DNA from: Ensifer sp. USDA 6670
GTDB lineage: Bacteria; Pseudomonadota; Alphaproteobacteria; Rhizobiales; Rhizobiaceae
NCBI GenBank assembly: GCA_000421085.1
Contig: ATWE01000007.1
Span: forward strand, 62,001-126,000
Length of the DNA stretch: 64,000 nt
Direction: 5' to 3'
Part shown: positions 20,777 through 29,602 of the stretch, in pieces
How positions within the stretch are numbered: the first letter of the stretch is position 1
Layout of the letters: every line of letters begins with the position of its first letter
Translations under genes and position numbers: made by a program
Notes under the pieces: model-generated
Databases searched by the model: none
The model's input: the letters and a program-made list of their open reading frames with translations, nothing else
Told to the model about the DNA's origin: nothing

Positions 20777-21250
20777 ATGAAGAAGACATTCGAGGTTTCC
20801 GATAAGCTGTTCGAGCTCTACCATCGCGTTCATCGGCTGGTGAACGAGTCCATGACGGAGGAAGGCGTATCGCTTGCCAGGAGCAAGTTCCTGTTCTTCC
20901 TGAGCAAGCTCGGACCCTGTCGGTCTACCGACATAGCCTGTGCGCTGAATTTCGCTCCGCGGACGGTGACCGAGGCGATCGACGGACTGGAGCGCGACCG
21001 TCTGGTCATGAGAAAACCCGATCCCGAGGATCGCCGCGCAAAGATCGTCTCGATAACAGAGACCGGCCGGGCCGTTCTCCAGGCTGCGGAACATCCGCGC
21101 AAGCAGCTCATCGAAGAGATCTTTTCGGCGCTCGATGACGAGCAACTGGACCAGCTCTACGATATCGTCAGCAAACTCGTGGAGAAGACCGACGATATCC
21201 GCAAGCGCAAGGAAGAAGCGGAAGCGACGGAGCTTGCCGTCGCGCGCTGA
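20777..21250 (+). CDS. MarR-family transcriptional regulator
   Basis: A 157-residue winged-helix regulator. It has the MarR layout: an N-terminal dimerisation helix, a recognition helix (TDIACALNFAPRTVTEAIDG), a wing with the DPEDRRAKIVSITETGR signature, and a C-terminal charged helix (VEKTDDIRKRKEEAEATE). It is divergent from the YhaO-like gene and convergent with the phytase-like gene, so its target is not obvious. A CTCATAA direct repeat spaced by 10 bases (20756-20772) directly before the start might be an operator. The ligand is unknown. Confidence 0.9.
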   Translation: MKKTFEVSDKLFELYHRVHRLVNESMTEEGVSLARSKFLFFLSKLGPCRSTDIACALNFAPRTVTEAIDGLERDRLVMRKPDPEDRRAKIVSITETGRAVLQAAEHPRKQLIEEIFSALDDEQLDQLYDIVSKLVEKTDDIRKRKEEAEATELAVAR

Positions 21251-21267
21251 GAGACTTTAAATTAATC

Positions 21268-21298
21268 AAGAGGCCGGGACATCATGTCCCGGCCTCTT
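21268..21298. terminator. bidirectional terminator
   Basis: Perfect inverted repeat with 15-base arms (AAGAGGCCGGGACAT and its complement) around a single C, followed by pyrimidine-rich sequence. It sits between the convergent marR-like and phytase-like genes and can serve both. Confidence 0.85.
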
Positions 21299-21320
21299 CC
21301 GTTTTCTCCGGATCGGACGT

Positions 21321-23513
21321 TTACATGGCGTCCATCGCGCCTATGGAGAAGAACAGCGTTTCGCCGGAGGAATCGTCGACGCCGTCATTGTCGGTAACGA
21401 CATAGCCGTTGCCGGCCGCGTCGACTGCAAAGCCCTCGACCTTGTCGACGACGTAGCCGTTGAGCGACTGCAGGTCCGCAATGAGGTCGCGCACCTCTTC
21501 CTTCTTCACGACAGGCAGTTCCCCGCCGAGTGCCCCCGGTTTCAGATCCGCAAGCGCGACGCGGTAGAGCTTCTTGAGCTTGGCGGCTTCGCCGATCAGA
21601 TTGTCACGTTCGACGATATAGGCGTAGTCTCCATGAACGGAGATTTCCGACAGGCCGACCCAGCCTTCCTCCGACGTTTCAAGCGGGTAGCGCACGGCGC
21701 CCCATTCCTTGCTCGACGGCTTGTAGGAGACGAGCTTGACGAAGCCCTTCTCGTCATCCTTCCATTCGCGCTGCACAGCCATCCAGAGAACCTGGTCGTC
21801 CCCTTCGCCCACGACTGCGACGCCTTCGAAGCCGTAGCGGATCTCGCTGGCGCGCAATTCCTCCGGCAGCGCGATCTCCTGCTTGATCTCGCCCTTCTTG
21901 TTCACGTGCAGCAGCGCGTGGCTGTAAAGCTTGTCGGAATTGCCTTCCGAAGCGAGCCAGAAGCCGCCCTCGCCATCATTGGCGATGCCTTCGATGTCGA
22001 GCTTCTGGGCGGGAGCGCCGTCACGGGTGACCGGCAGGGCTTCCGTGATCAACGCCGGCTTCTGCGTAGCGTCGATCGTGAAGATCGTCGGCTGAGACGA
22101 GTAGACGGAATCATTGACCGCATTCAGGAAGCCGGGCTTGTCGGCAGCGGCGAGACCTGAAAGCGCGCCGAAGCCGATGGGCAGCCCGTCCTTCTCCACG
22201 GAACGGATCTGCGGATAGGCAGCCTCCCCTTCCCCGCGCTCGTAGATCATGACATGCGCCCGCGCCCCGCCGTCTTCGACGAGATCAACCTCGTTGGCGC
22301 TCGCAAACAGGTTGCGCCCGGGAATGGCGACAGCGCCCTCGGGTGAAACGCCGGAGGGCAGAAGCTGCACGAGCTCCGGCTCGGCGCCCGTGTCCTTGTA
22401 GACGCCGACAATCGAGGCGCGTTCGGAAAGAACGAAGAAAAGCTTGTCTTCGCCGAATTGCGCCGTTTCCAGCCCTTCCGGCTCGACGCCCTTCGCCGAG
22501 GAACGCTTTTCGGGATAGTGGCCGATCGACGCGATAGCGCGTTCAAAGCCTGCTCCTGATTCGTAGAGGACCTTCCCAGTCGTGTCGAAGATCGTGAAGC
22601 CGCGGCTCCCGCCCTCGTAGTCGCCCTCATTGGCGACGACCAGACGATCGTCGTCGAGCCACTTGATCGCATCGGGCTCGCGTTTGCGGCCCGCCTGTTC
22701 GCCTGTGAAGGCGATGGAGCCGTCACGCCTGGTGTCGATACCTTCGAGATCGACTGTGCCCGCAGTGAAATGCGTCTTCACGGTTGCGGACCTGCCGTCG
22801 ATGATGACGATGTGGTTGTTCTCCTGCAGGGTGAGCGCAATCTCGTCCCTGCCGTTGAAGGCAACGAATTCCGGCTCGGGATCGTCGCCGGCGACATCGG
22901 CGAGACCGGTCAGCGTCACATGCTTGATGGTCCCGCAATCGGCTACCCCGTCCTTCAGCGACAGGATCACGAGATCGCCTGCAGGCATCTGAGGGAGCTG
23001 CCCGTCATTGACGTCCTCGTCGCGCTCGTTCTCGATCGCGATTGCGGCGAGCGTCCGATCCTTGTTCACGGCCACCGAGTCCGGCTGGCCACCGAGATCG
23101 CAGGTGGCGTCCACCTTCCTGCCGGCAAGATCGACCACGGCGAGCACGCCGGACGGCTTGGTAAAGCTTTCGCTCGTGTTGACGGCAACGAGCGCTTTGG
23201 CACCGGCCACCGCGACCGAGGTCGGTTCGCCGTCGAAAGACACGACACCGGCTGCCTTAGGCGCCTTGGCCTCCGCGATGTCGATGAAACCGATGCGCTT
23301 GCCGGGACTGTCGGAGTAGATCAGCGTATTGCCGTCTTCACTTGCGGCGAGGATTTCGGCCGATGTCGGCGCGTTCCGCTCGGCACCTTCGGGCAAATTC
23401 TTGGCGACCGCGAAGGATGCGATCCGGTTGAATGCCTGTTCGGCCTGAACGACTGATGCCGTCGATGCGGCAAGTGCCGCAGCCAATGCTGTGGTGATGG
23501 AAAATGCTTTCAT
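21321..23513 (-). CDS. exported phytase-like (esterase-like) protein
   Basis: A 730-residue exported protein. The signal peptide is residues 1-24 (MKAFSITTALAAALAASTASV, cleavage near VQA). The mature protein reads as repeated beta-propeller-type blades with many Asp/Gly turns (SGVLAVVDLAGRKVD; PEPEFVAFNGRDEIAL). The C-terminal 300 residues resemble the 'esterase-like activity of phytase' family, ending DNDGVDDSSGETLFFSIG. It probably hydrolyses organic phosphate or an ester in the periplasm. The start at 23513 has a strong AAGGAGG site; a longer open frame upstream is not credible. A Pho-box-like site lies 82 bases upstream. Confidence 0.85.
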   Translation of the reverse strand: MKAFSITTALAAALAASTASVVQAEQAFNRIASFAVAKNLPEGAERNAPTSAEILAASEDGNTLIYSDSPGKRIGFIDIAEAKAPKAAGVVSFDGEPTSVAVAGAKALVAVNTSESFTKPSGVLAVVDLAGRKVDATCDLGGQPDSVAVNKDRTLAAIAIENERDEDVNDGQLPQMPAGDLVILSLKDGVADCGTIKHVTLTGLADVAGDDPEPEFVAFNGRDEIALTLQENNHIVIIDGRSATVKTHFTAGTVDLEGIDTRRDGSIAFTGEQAGRKREPDAIKWLDDDRLVVANEGDYEGGSRGFTIFDTTGKVLYESGAGFERAIASIGHYPEKRSSAKGVEPEGLETAQFGEDKLFFVLSERASIVGVYKDTGAEPELVQLLPSGVSPEGAVAIPGRNLFASANEVDLVEDGGARAHVMIYERGEGEAAYPQIRSVEKDGLPIGFGALSGLAAADKPGFLNAVNDSVYSSQPTIFTIDATQKPALITEALPVTRDGAPAQKLDIEGIANDGEGGFWLASEGNSDKLYSHALLHVNKKGEIKQEIALPEELRASEIRYGFEGVAVVGEGDDQVLWMAVQREWKDDEKGFVKLVSYKPSSKEWGAVRYPLETSEEGWVGLSEISVHGDYAYIVERDNLIGEAAKLKKLYRVALADLKPGALGGELPVVKKEEVRDLIADLQSLNGYVVDKVEGFAVDAAGNGYVVTDNDGVDDSSGETLFFSIGAMDAM

Positions 23514-23594
23514 CTGTCCCTCCTTGTCGCGACACGCCGTTGCGCTACCGCGTGCGTCCGAAAACGTCGGACGGGAGGCTTTTGCAACTGTCCT

Positions 23595-23612
23595 GTAACA
23601 GCTGGATGACAG
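23595..23612 (-). promoter_or_regulatory. candidate PhoB box
   Basis: On the minus strand the sequence reads CTGTCATCCAGCTGTTAC: two 7-base half-sites with a 4-base spacer, the geometry of a Pho box (CTGTCAT-N4-CTGTCAT). The first half-site is perfect; the second matches 5 of 7. It is 82 bases upstream of the phytase-like start and next to the hup terminator. A phosphate-starvation role would fit the gene product. No binding data are available. Confidence 0.6.
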
Positions 23613-23630
23613 CGAAGGCTTCAATGAAAA

Positions 23631-23652
23631 GAGGCCCGGATGACCGGGCCTC
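23631..23652 (-). terminator. terminator of hup
   Basis: On the minus strand GAGGCCCGG, a 4-base loop and CCGGGCCTC are followed by TTTT. It lies 92 bases after the stop codon of the HU gene, a standard Rho-independent terminator. Confidence 0.85.
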
Positions 23653-23743
23653 AATCAACCTGCCGAATGCCGCCTGGGCGGTATCGCGACAGATGGAACA
23701 TGAACCAGTAGCGGACGGAGGCACCCGCCGCTTAATCGGTAAA

Positions 23744-24016
23744 TTAGTTGACGGCGTCCTTGAGGCCCTTGCCGGCCGTGAACTTCGGCACGTTGCGTGC
23801 CGGGATGTCAACTTCCGCACCCGTGGACGGGTTGCGGCCCTTGCTGGCTTCGCGGCGCGATACGGAGAAATTGCCGAAGCCGACGAGGCGGATGTCGCCG
23901 CCGTTCTTCAGTTCGCCCTGAATGGTCTCAAAAACTGCATCAACGGCAGAAGACGCATCTGCCTTCGAGAGTCCGGCCTTGTCGGCTACGGCAGCCACGA
24001 GCTCATTTTTGTTCAT
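23744..24016 (-). CDS. hup: DNA-binding protein HU
   Basis: A 90-residue histone-like protein that bends and compacts DNA as a dimer. It begins MNKNELVAAVADKAGLSKAD and contains the arm signature GRNPSTGAEVDIPARNVPKF. The ATG at 24016 gives the canonical HU length; the frame is open upstream, but without homology. It sits downstream of lon with its own terminator at 23631-23652, and a small inverted repeat (CCCTTG-N5-CAAGGG, 24114-24130) lies in its leader. Confidence 0.97.
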   Translation of the reverse strand: MNKNELVAAVADKAGLSKADASSAVDAVFETIQGELKNGGDIRLVGFGNFSVSRREASKGRNPSTGAEVDIPARNVPKFTAGKGLKDAVN

Positions 24017-24113
24017 GTTTCCACCCCTTTCATGCTGGTTCGAAACGACTGTCTTCTTAAGGCGGGGCTGCGAGAGCAATGCCCACGTCTTGCCATTCCC
24101 AATTGCGCCTAAT

Positions 24114-24130
24114 CCCTTGGAATGCAAGGG
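24114..24130. repeat. small inverted repeat in the hup leader
   Basis: CCCTTG and CAAGGG arms separated by GAATG, about 100 bases upstream of the HU start and just after the lon terminator. It could be an operator or a weak hairpin. It is short enough to be chance. Confidence 0.35.
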
Positions 24131-24150
24131 TTGCAGCGTGCTTTTACAAC

Positions 24151-24177
24151 AAAAAAGACCGGCAGAACGCCGGTCTT
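24151..24177 (-). terminator. terminator of lon
   Basis: On the minus strand AAGACCGGC, GTTCT loop, GCCGGTCTT and a run of six T. It lies 61 bases after the lon stop codon and separates lon from hup. Confidence 0.9.
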
Positions 24178-24237
24178 CCTTGTTTTTCTGGCCGAAGGGC
24201 GCAAGCGGGACACACTTACCACCCTATCTGCACTGCC

Positions 24238-26658
24238 TCAGTGGGCAATCGAAGTGCCCGCTTCGTCCTGCGAATCAACGGACGGCAGGGCGGCCGGCTG
24301 GCTTGCCGGATCCCATTCGATGGGCTCCGGAAGCCGCAGCAACGCGTGCGCGATCACCTCGCCCATCCGCGAAACGGGGATGATTTCGAGGCTGTTCTTG
24401 ACGTTGTCAGGGATGTCGGCGAGGTCCTTGGCGTTCTCCTCGGGGATCAGCACCTTCTTGATGCCGCCGCGCAGAGCCGCCAGCAACTTCTCCTTCAAAC
24501 CGCCGATCGGCAGGACGCGTCCACGCAGGGTGATTTCACCCGTCATCGCCACGTCCTTGGAGATCGGGATACCGGTCATCACCGACACGATCGCCGTCGC
24601 CATGGCCACACCGGCGGACGGACCGTCCTTCGGTGTTGCGCCCTCGGGGACGTGGACGTGAATGTCGCGCTTGTCGAACAGCGGCGGCTCGATGCCGAAA
24701 TCGATCGCGCGCGAGCGGACATAGGATGCCGCTGCCGAAATGGATTCCTTCATCACGTCACGCAGGTTGCCGGTGACCGTCATGCGGCCCTTGCCGGGCA
24801 TCATCACGCCCTCGATCGTCAGCAGTTCGCCGCCAACCTCGGTCCAGGCGAGACCGGTGACCACCCCGACCTGATCGTCCCGCTCGGCTTCGCCGTGGCG
24901 GAAACGAGGCACGCCGAGATAGTCGTGGATGTTCTCGGCCGTCACTTCGACCTTCTTGGTCTTGCCCTTGAGGATTTCCGTCACCGCCTTGCGCGCCAGC
25001 TTCATCAGCTCGCGCTCGAAGTTGCGCACGCCCGCTTCTCGCGTGTAGTTCTGGATGACCGCCATGAGGGCGCCATCGGTCACGGAGAATTCGTTCGTCT
25101 GAAGCGCATGATCGCGGATCGCCTTCGGCAGCAGGTGCCGCTTGGCAATTTCCCGCTTTTCCTCTTCGGTATAGCCGGCAATGCGGATGACTTCCATGCG
25201 GTCCATCAGCGGCGGCGGAATGTTGAGCGTGTTCGCCGTGGTGATGAACATCACGTTGGAGAGGTCGTATTCCACCTCCAGGTAGTGATCCATGAACGTC
25301 GAGTTCTGTTCCGGATCGAGCACCTCCAGAAGCGCCGAAGACGGATCGCCACGGAAGTCCTGGCCCATCTTGTCGATCTCGTCGAGCAGGAAGAGCGGGT
25401 TGGACTTCTTCGCCTTCTTCATCGACTGGACGACCTTACCCGGCATGGAGCCGATATAGGTCCGCCGATGGCCGCGAATTTCGGCCTCGTCGCGAACGCC
25501 GCCCAGTGCCATGCGGATATATTCGCGGCCGGTCGCCTTGGCGATCGACTTGGCGAGCGACGTCTTGCCGACGCCCGGAGGGCCGACGAGGCACAGGATC
25601 GGCCCCTTGATCTTGGACGAACGGGCCTGCACCGCCAGGTATTCGACGATACGTTCCTTTACCTTGTCCAGACCGAAGTGATCGGTGTCCAGCACCTTTT
25701 CGGCATGGTTGAGATCGGTCTTGATCTTGGACTTCTTGCCCCAGGGCAGGCCCAGCAGCCAGTCGAGATAGTTGCGGACCACGGTCGCTTCCGCCGACAT
25801 CGGGCTCATCTGGCGCAGCTTCTTCAGCTCCGCATCGGCCTTTTCACGGGCTTCCTTGGAGAGCTTCGTCTTGGAGATGCGCTCTTCGAGTTCGGCCATC
25901 TCGTCGCGGCCGTCCTCGCTGTCGCCGAGCTCCTTCTGAATCGCCTTCATCTGCTCATTCAGGTAGTACTCGCGCTGCGTCTTCTCCATCTGGCGCTTGA
26001 CGCGCGAACGGATGCGCTTTTCGACCTGAAGAACCGAGATCTCGCCTTCCATGAAGCCGAGCGCCTTTTCAAGGCGCATCTTCACGCTCGTCGTCTCCAG
26101 CATTTCCTGCTTTTCGACGATCTTGATCGACAGATGGGATGCGACGGTATCAGCGAGCTTCGAGTAGTCTTCGATCTGGCTCGCGACGCCGACGACTTCC
26201 GGCGAAATCTTCTTGTTGAGCTTCACATAGCTCTCGAATTCGGAAACGACCGAACGGCTCAGCGCCTCGATCTCGACCGGATCCTCGTCCGGTTCGGGCA
26301 GCGCATGGGCAATGGCCTCGTAGAAATCGTCACGCGGCGTATAGCGCTCGATCTCGGCACGCGACCGACCTTCGACCAGAACCTTCACGGTACCGTCGGG
26401 GAGCTTCAGAAGCTGCAGCACATTGGCAATCGTGCCGACTTTGTAAATGGCGGAGGGTTCCGGATCGTCATCCGTGGCGTTGATCTGGGTCACGAGCATG
26501 ATCTGCTTGTCGGTACCCATGACCTCTTCGAGTGCACGGATCGACTTCTCCCGGCCGACGAAGAGCGGCACGATCATGTGGGGGAAGACCACGATGTCAC
26601 GCAGCGGCAGAACCGGATAGGTCGCGCTTTCAGTCGCCGGAGACGTTTTGTTCGTCAT
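24238..26658 (-). CDS. lon: ATP-dependent protease Lon
   Basis: An 806-residue AAA+ serine protease that degrades misfolded and regulatory proteins in the cytoplasm. The N-terminal substrate-binding domain begins [20 protein letters not shown]. The AAA+ module carries Walker A ([20 protein letters not shown], near residue 355) and Walker B ([12 protein letters not shown]). The protease domain has the catalytic Ser ([12 protein letters not shown]) and Lys ([13 protein letters not shown]). The length is standard for rhizobial Lon. A heat-shock-type promoter lies about 100 bases upstream, and the neighbouring genes are clpX and hup. Confidence 0.98.
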   Translation of the reverse strand: MTNKTSPATESATYPVLPLRDIVVFPHMIVPLFVGREKSIRALEEVMGTDKQIMLVTQINATDDDPEPSAIYKVGTIANVLQLLKLPDGTVKVLVEGRSRAEIERYTPRDDFYEAIAHALPEPDEDPVEIEALSRSVVSEFESYVKLNKKISPEVVGVASQIEDYSKLADTVASHLSIKIVEKQEMLETTSVKMRLEKALGFMEGEISVLQVEKRIRSRVKRQMEKTQREYYLNEQMKAIQKELGDSEDGRDEMAELEERISKTKLSKEAREKADAELKKLRQMSPMSAEATVVRNYLDWLLGLPWGKKSKIKTDLNHAEKVLDTDHFGLDKVKERIVEYLAVQARSSKIKGPILCLVGPPGVGKTSLAKSIAKATGREYIRMALGGVRDEAEIRGHRRTYIGSMPGKVVQSMKKAKKSNPLFLLDEIDKMGQDFRGDPSSALLEVLDPEQNSTFMDHYLEVEYDLSNVMFITTANTLNIPPPLMDRMEVIRIAGYTEEEKREIAKRHLLPKAIRDHALQTNEFSVTDGALMAVIQNYTREAGVRNFERELMKLARKAVTEILKGKTKKVEVTAENIHDYLGVPRFRHGEAERDDQVGVVTGLAWTEVGGELLTIEGVMMPGKGRMTVTGNLRDVMKESISAAASYVRSRAIDFGIEPPLFDKRDIHVHVPEGATPKDGPSAGVAMATAIVSVMTGIPISKDVAMTGEITLRGRVLPIGGLKEKLLAALRGGIKKVLIPEENAKDLADIPDNVKNSLEIIPVSRMGEVIAHALLRLPEPIEWDPASQPAALPSVDSQDEAGTSIAH

Positions 26659-26739
26659 ATCATTTCCTTTCCGTCCCGATGTTCGGGCCCGTTTCCGGGA
26701 GCCTCTACGGCACTCCCGGCTGTCACATTTCGTACATGA

Positions 26740-26768
26740 AAGTGGAGTGCAAGAGAGGCCTTTTCAAG
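26740..26768 (-). promoter_or_regulatory. candidate sigma-32 (RpoH) promoter of lon
   Basis: On the minus strand CTTGAA, 17 bases, then CCACTT. This is close to the heat-shock promoter pattern CTTGAA-N17-CCANAT that I recall for S. meliloti RpoH. The -10 element lies 81 bases before the lon start, which leaves a leader of roughly 75 bases. lon is a classic RpoH target. Confidence 0.65.
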
Positions 26769-27050
26769 GTACGGCGCAATCCCCGCCTTCATGGATAATC
26801 CCCGACCTTTAAGCTCGGATGCTGTTGCAGACCTTGCGACCTGCCCGGATGTCGCGGGCTGCAAATGCGCACCATTGAATCGGCACATCATCGCGTTGTT
26901 GCGGCACTTTAGCAACAATCGATTGGTGCGATCACCATGATTTTGAACTGAAACATTCGAGCGAACAGGCCCGAACGGCGCCTTTCAGAGCCGTCCTCCA
27001 AAATGCGGTTCCCAACCGCCTTGCCGGCACGCTCGCGACGGCGTCACATG
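26769..27050. other. lon-clpX intergenic region
   Basis: Together with the lon promoter and clpX terminator this makes a 470-base gene-free gap. No open frame here looks coding. The only structure I see is an extended imperfect hairpin at 26868-26930, listed separately. Confidence 0.6.
26868..26930. repeat. extended imperfect hairpin
   Basis: Outer arms CGCACCA/TGGTGCG, a middle ATCG/CGAT pairing and an inner stem TTGTTGC/GCAACAA with a 9-base loop. The sequence can fold into one bulged stem of about 63 nt. It could be part of a small RNA, an mRNA leader element or a decayed palindromic repeat. Confidence 0.45.
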
Positions 27051-27073
27051 AAAAAGCCCGCACGCGGCGGGCT
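27051..27073 (-). terminator. terminator of clpX
   Basis: On the minus strand AGCCCGC, CGCGT loop, GCGGGCT followed by TTTT. It lies 56 bases after the clpX stop codon. Confidence 0.85.
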
Positions 27074-27128
27074 CTTCAAACAATCGTGAGCGGCTTGCGC
27101 GGCCGATAGGACGCGCGGCGCCGTAGGC

Positions 27129-28406
27129 TCAAGCCGAAACGTTGGTCTTCTCCTCGGAACGCTCCGAGTAGATATAGAGCGGCCGCGCCGTCCCCTTGAC
27201 GACCTCGTCCGAAATGACGACTTCGCGAACGCCTTCCAGCGTCGGCAGTTCGAACATGGTGTCGAGCAGGATCTTCTCCATGATCGAACGCAGGCCGCGT
27301 GCGCCCGTCTTGCGGACGATGGCACGGCGAGCGATCTCACGCAGCGCGTCCTCGTGGAAGTTCAGTTCCACGTCTTCCATTTCGAAAAGCCGCTGATACT
27401 GCTTGACCAGAGCGTTCTTCGGCTCCGACAGGATCTGGATCAGCGCATCCTCGTCGAGATCCTCGAGCGTCGCCAGAACCGGCAAGCGCCCGATGAATTC
27501 CGGGATGAGGCCGAACTTGACCAGATCTTCCGGTTCGAGTTCGCGCAGCACCTCGCCGACGCGCCGGTCTTCCGGAGCGCGCACCGTCGCGCCAAAGCCG
27601 ATCGACGTCTTCTCGCCGCGGGCGGAGATGATCTTGTCGAGGCCCGCAAAAGCGCCGCCGCAGATAAAGAGGATATTCGTCGTATCCACCTGCAGGAATT
27701 CCTGCTGCGGATGCTTGCGGCCTCCCTGAGGCGGGACCGATGCGACGGTACCTTCCATGATCTTCAGAAGCGCCTGCTGCACGCCCTCACCCGAAACGTC
27801 GCGCGTAATCGACGGGTTGTCGGACTTACGGGAAATCTTGTCGACCTCATCGATGTAGACGATGCCGCGCTGGGCGCGCTCGACGTTGTAATCGGCCGCC
27901 TGCAGGAGCTTGAGGATGATGTTCTCGACGTCCTCACCGACATAGCCGGCCTCCGTCAGCGTCGTCGCGTCGGCCATCGTGAAGGGAACGTCGATGATGC
28001 GGGCGAGCGTTTGCGCCAGATAGGTCTTGCCGCAGCCGGTCGGCCCGACCAGCATGATGTTCGACTTCGCCAGCTCCACGTCGCTGCTCTTTGCCGCATG
28101 GGCAAGGCGCTTGTAGTGGTTATGCACGGCGACCGACAGGATGCGCTTGGCCTGCTGCTGGCCGATGACGTATTCGTCGAGGACCTTGATGATCTCCTGC
28201 GGCGTCGGGACGCCGTCGCGGGATTTGACCATCGAGGTCTTGTTCTCTTCGCGGATGATGTCCATGCAGAGTTCGACGCATTCATCGCAGATGAACACGG
28301 TCGGTCCGGCAATCAGCTTGCGGACTTCATGCTGGCTCTTGCCGCAAAACGAACAATAGAGGGTATTCTTCGAGTCACCGCCGTTGCTACCGCTGACCTT
28401 GCTCAT
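27129..28406 (-). CDS. clpX: ATP-dependent Clp protease, ATPase subunit ClpX
   Basis: A 425-residue AAA+ unfoldase that feeds substrates to ClpP. The N-terminal zinc-binding domain has YCSFCGKSQ and ICDECVELC. The AAA+ core carries Walker A ([14 protein letters not shown]), the pore-loop GYVGEDVE and Walker B ([11 protein letters not shown]). The ClpP-contacting IGF loop (TSIGFGATV) and the sensor-2 motif ([11 protein letters not shown]) follow. The start at 28406 ([10 protein letters not shown]) is the conserved one; the open frame extends upstream without homology. The gene has a leader of up to 290 bases after clpP that contains two inverted repeats. Confidence 0.98.
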   Translation of the reverse strand: MSKVSGSNGGDSKNTLYCSFCGKSQHEVRKLIAGPTVFICDECVELCMDIIREENKTSMVKSRDGVPTPQEIIKVLDEYVIGQQQAKRILSVAVHNHYKRLAHAAKSSDVELAKSNIMLVGPTGCGKTYLAQTLARIIDVPFTMADATTLTEAGYVGEDVENIILKLLQAADYNVERAQRGIVYIDEVDKISRKSDNPSITRDVSGEGVQQALLKIMEGTVASVPPQGGRKHPQQEFLQVDTTNILFICGGAFAGLDKIISARGEKTSIGFGATVRAPEDRRVGEVLRELEPEDLVKFGLIPEFIGRLPVLATLEDLDEDALIQILSEPKNALVKQYQRLFEMEDVELNFHEDALREIARRAIVRKTGARGLRSIMEKILLDTMFELPTLEGVREVVISDEVVKGTARPLYIYSERSEEKTNVSA

Positions 28407-28571
28407 TTCCACTTCCTTCCAGCACGCCGGACACCTTCGGAAAGATATCCCGGACACTCAGTTCGCCTTGCACGTCGGCTCCAGGCGCCGCCCAAGGCTC
28501 TTGGGAGTACTCACCGTCCCGGGCGGAGGCCCGATCACCGGTTGCAACGACTCTCCCCATCAAATCCGAAT

Positions 28572-28615
28572 GCTATGTCCCTTGTTCCAACATAGCGTTA
28601 AGGATTCATATTAAC
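28572..28615. promoter_or_regulatory. paired inverted repeats upstream of clpX
   Basis: GCTATGT and ACATAGC arms around an 11-base loop (28572-28596), immediately followed by GTTAA and TTAAC arms around 9 bases (28597-28615). The pair lies 166-209 bases upstream of the clpX start in the clpP-clpX gap. It could be operators or a structured leader; no regulator is identified. Confidence 0.4.
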
Positions 28616-28700
28616 GGCTTTGCCCCTCGGATAAAGCCCCTTCGCCATTACAAATGTGTCACAATTACATCTGTGGCGACACAAAAGCCCGTGTTCGAAC

Positions 28701-29327
28701 CTATTCCATGCCCTCGACCGCATCGCGCGACGTGATCACCTTGTCGATCAAACCCCAGTCGAGCGCCTCGTCCGCACTCATGAAATGATCGCGGTCGAGC
28801 GTCTGCTCGACTTCTTCGTAGGTGCGGCCGCAATGCTTGACGTAAACCTCGTTCAGCCGGCGCTTCATCTTGAGAATGTCGCGTGCATGCCGTTCGATGT
28901 CGGAAGCCTGGCCTTGGAACCCGCCGGAGGGCTGGTGGACCATGATGCGCGAATTGGGCGTTGCGAAGCGCATGTCCTTGTGACCGGCGGCAAGCAACAG
29001 CGAACCCATCGATGCGGCCTGACCGATGCAGAGCGTCGAGACCGCCGGCTTGATGAACTGCATGGTGTCGTAGATAGCCATACCCGCCGTCACGACACCG
29101 CCCGGAGAGTTGATGTAGAGAGCGACTTCCTTCTTCGGGTTTTCCGCCTCGAGGAACAGCAACTGCGCGCAGACCAGCGTCGCCATGTGGTCTTCGACGG
29201 GGCCCGTCAGGAAGATGATGCGCTCCTTGAGCAGCCGCGAATAGATGTCGTAGGATCGCTCGCCGCGATTGGTCTGCTCAACAACCATCGGCACCAGCGC
29301 CATGGCCGTATCAACTGGATTTCTCAT
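28701..29327 (-). CDS. clpP: ATP-dependent Clp protease, proteolytic subunit ClpP
   Basis: A 208-residue serine peptidase that forms the tetradecameric chamber used by ClpX and ClpA. The catalytic Ser is at 106 ([15 protein letters not shown]) and His at 131 ([14 protein letters not shown]); the Asp lies in the following region near DRDHF. The N-terminal axial-loop region precedes the core ([20 protein letters not shown]). It is upstream of clpX on the same strand, the usual alphaproteobacterial order. Rhizobia often hold several clpP paralogues; this is the clpX-linked one. Confidence 0.97.
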
Positions 29328-29602
29328 ATCGAACCTTCATCAATCGGGACCGCATCCCTTCGCGGACCGGAATCATCGGATAAGCCTCAGACCTTACATA
29401 GAGTGTCAATGCCCTTCACTTCAAGACGCGAACATTCGATAAACTGAATAGTCGCAGGCCCGGGGTCCAGAGCTTTTCATCGGCGTGGCGGATTGGCGGT
29501 AGAACAATTTTCCAATTCTTGATGCCGTCGCGCATGCCCCGCCCGCCTTTCGCACAGGCATTCGCGATAGCGCGGTAAACGACCGGTAAATTCTGTCGCC
29601 TC

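Noticed and set aside
26655-26918. 87-codon frame upstream of lon
   Set aside because: Covers the probable lon promoter, has no homology and no ribosome site.
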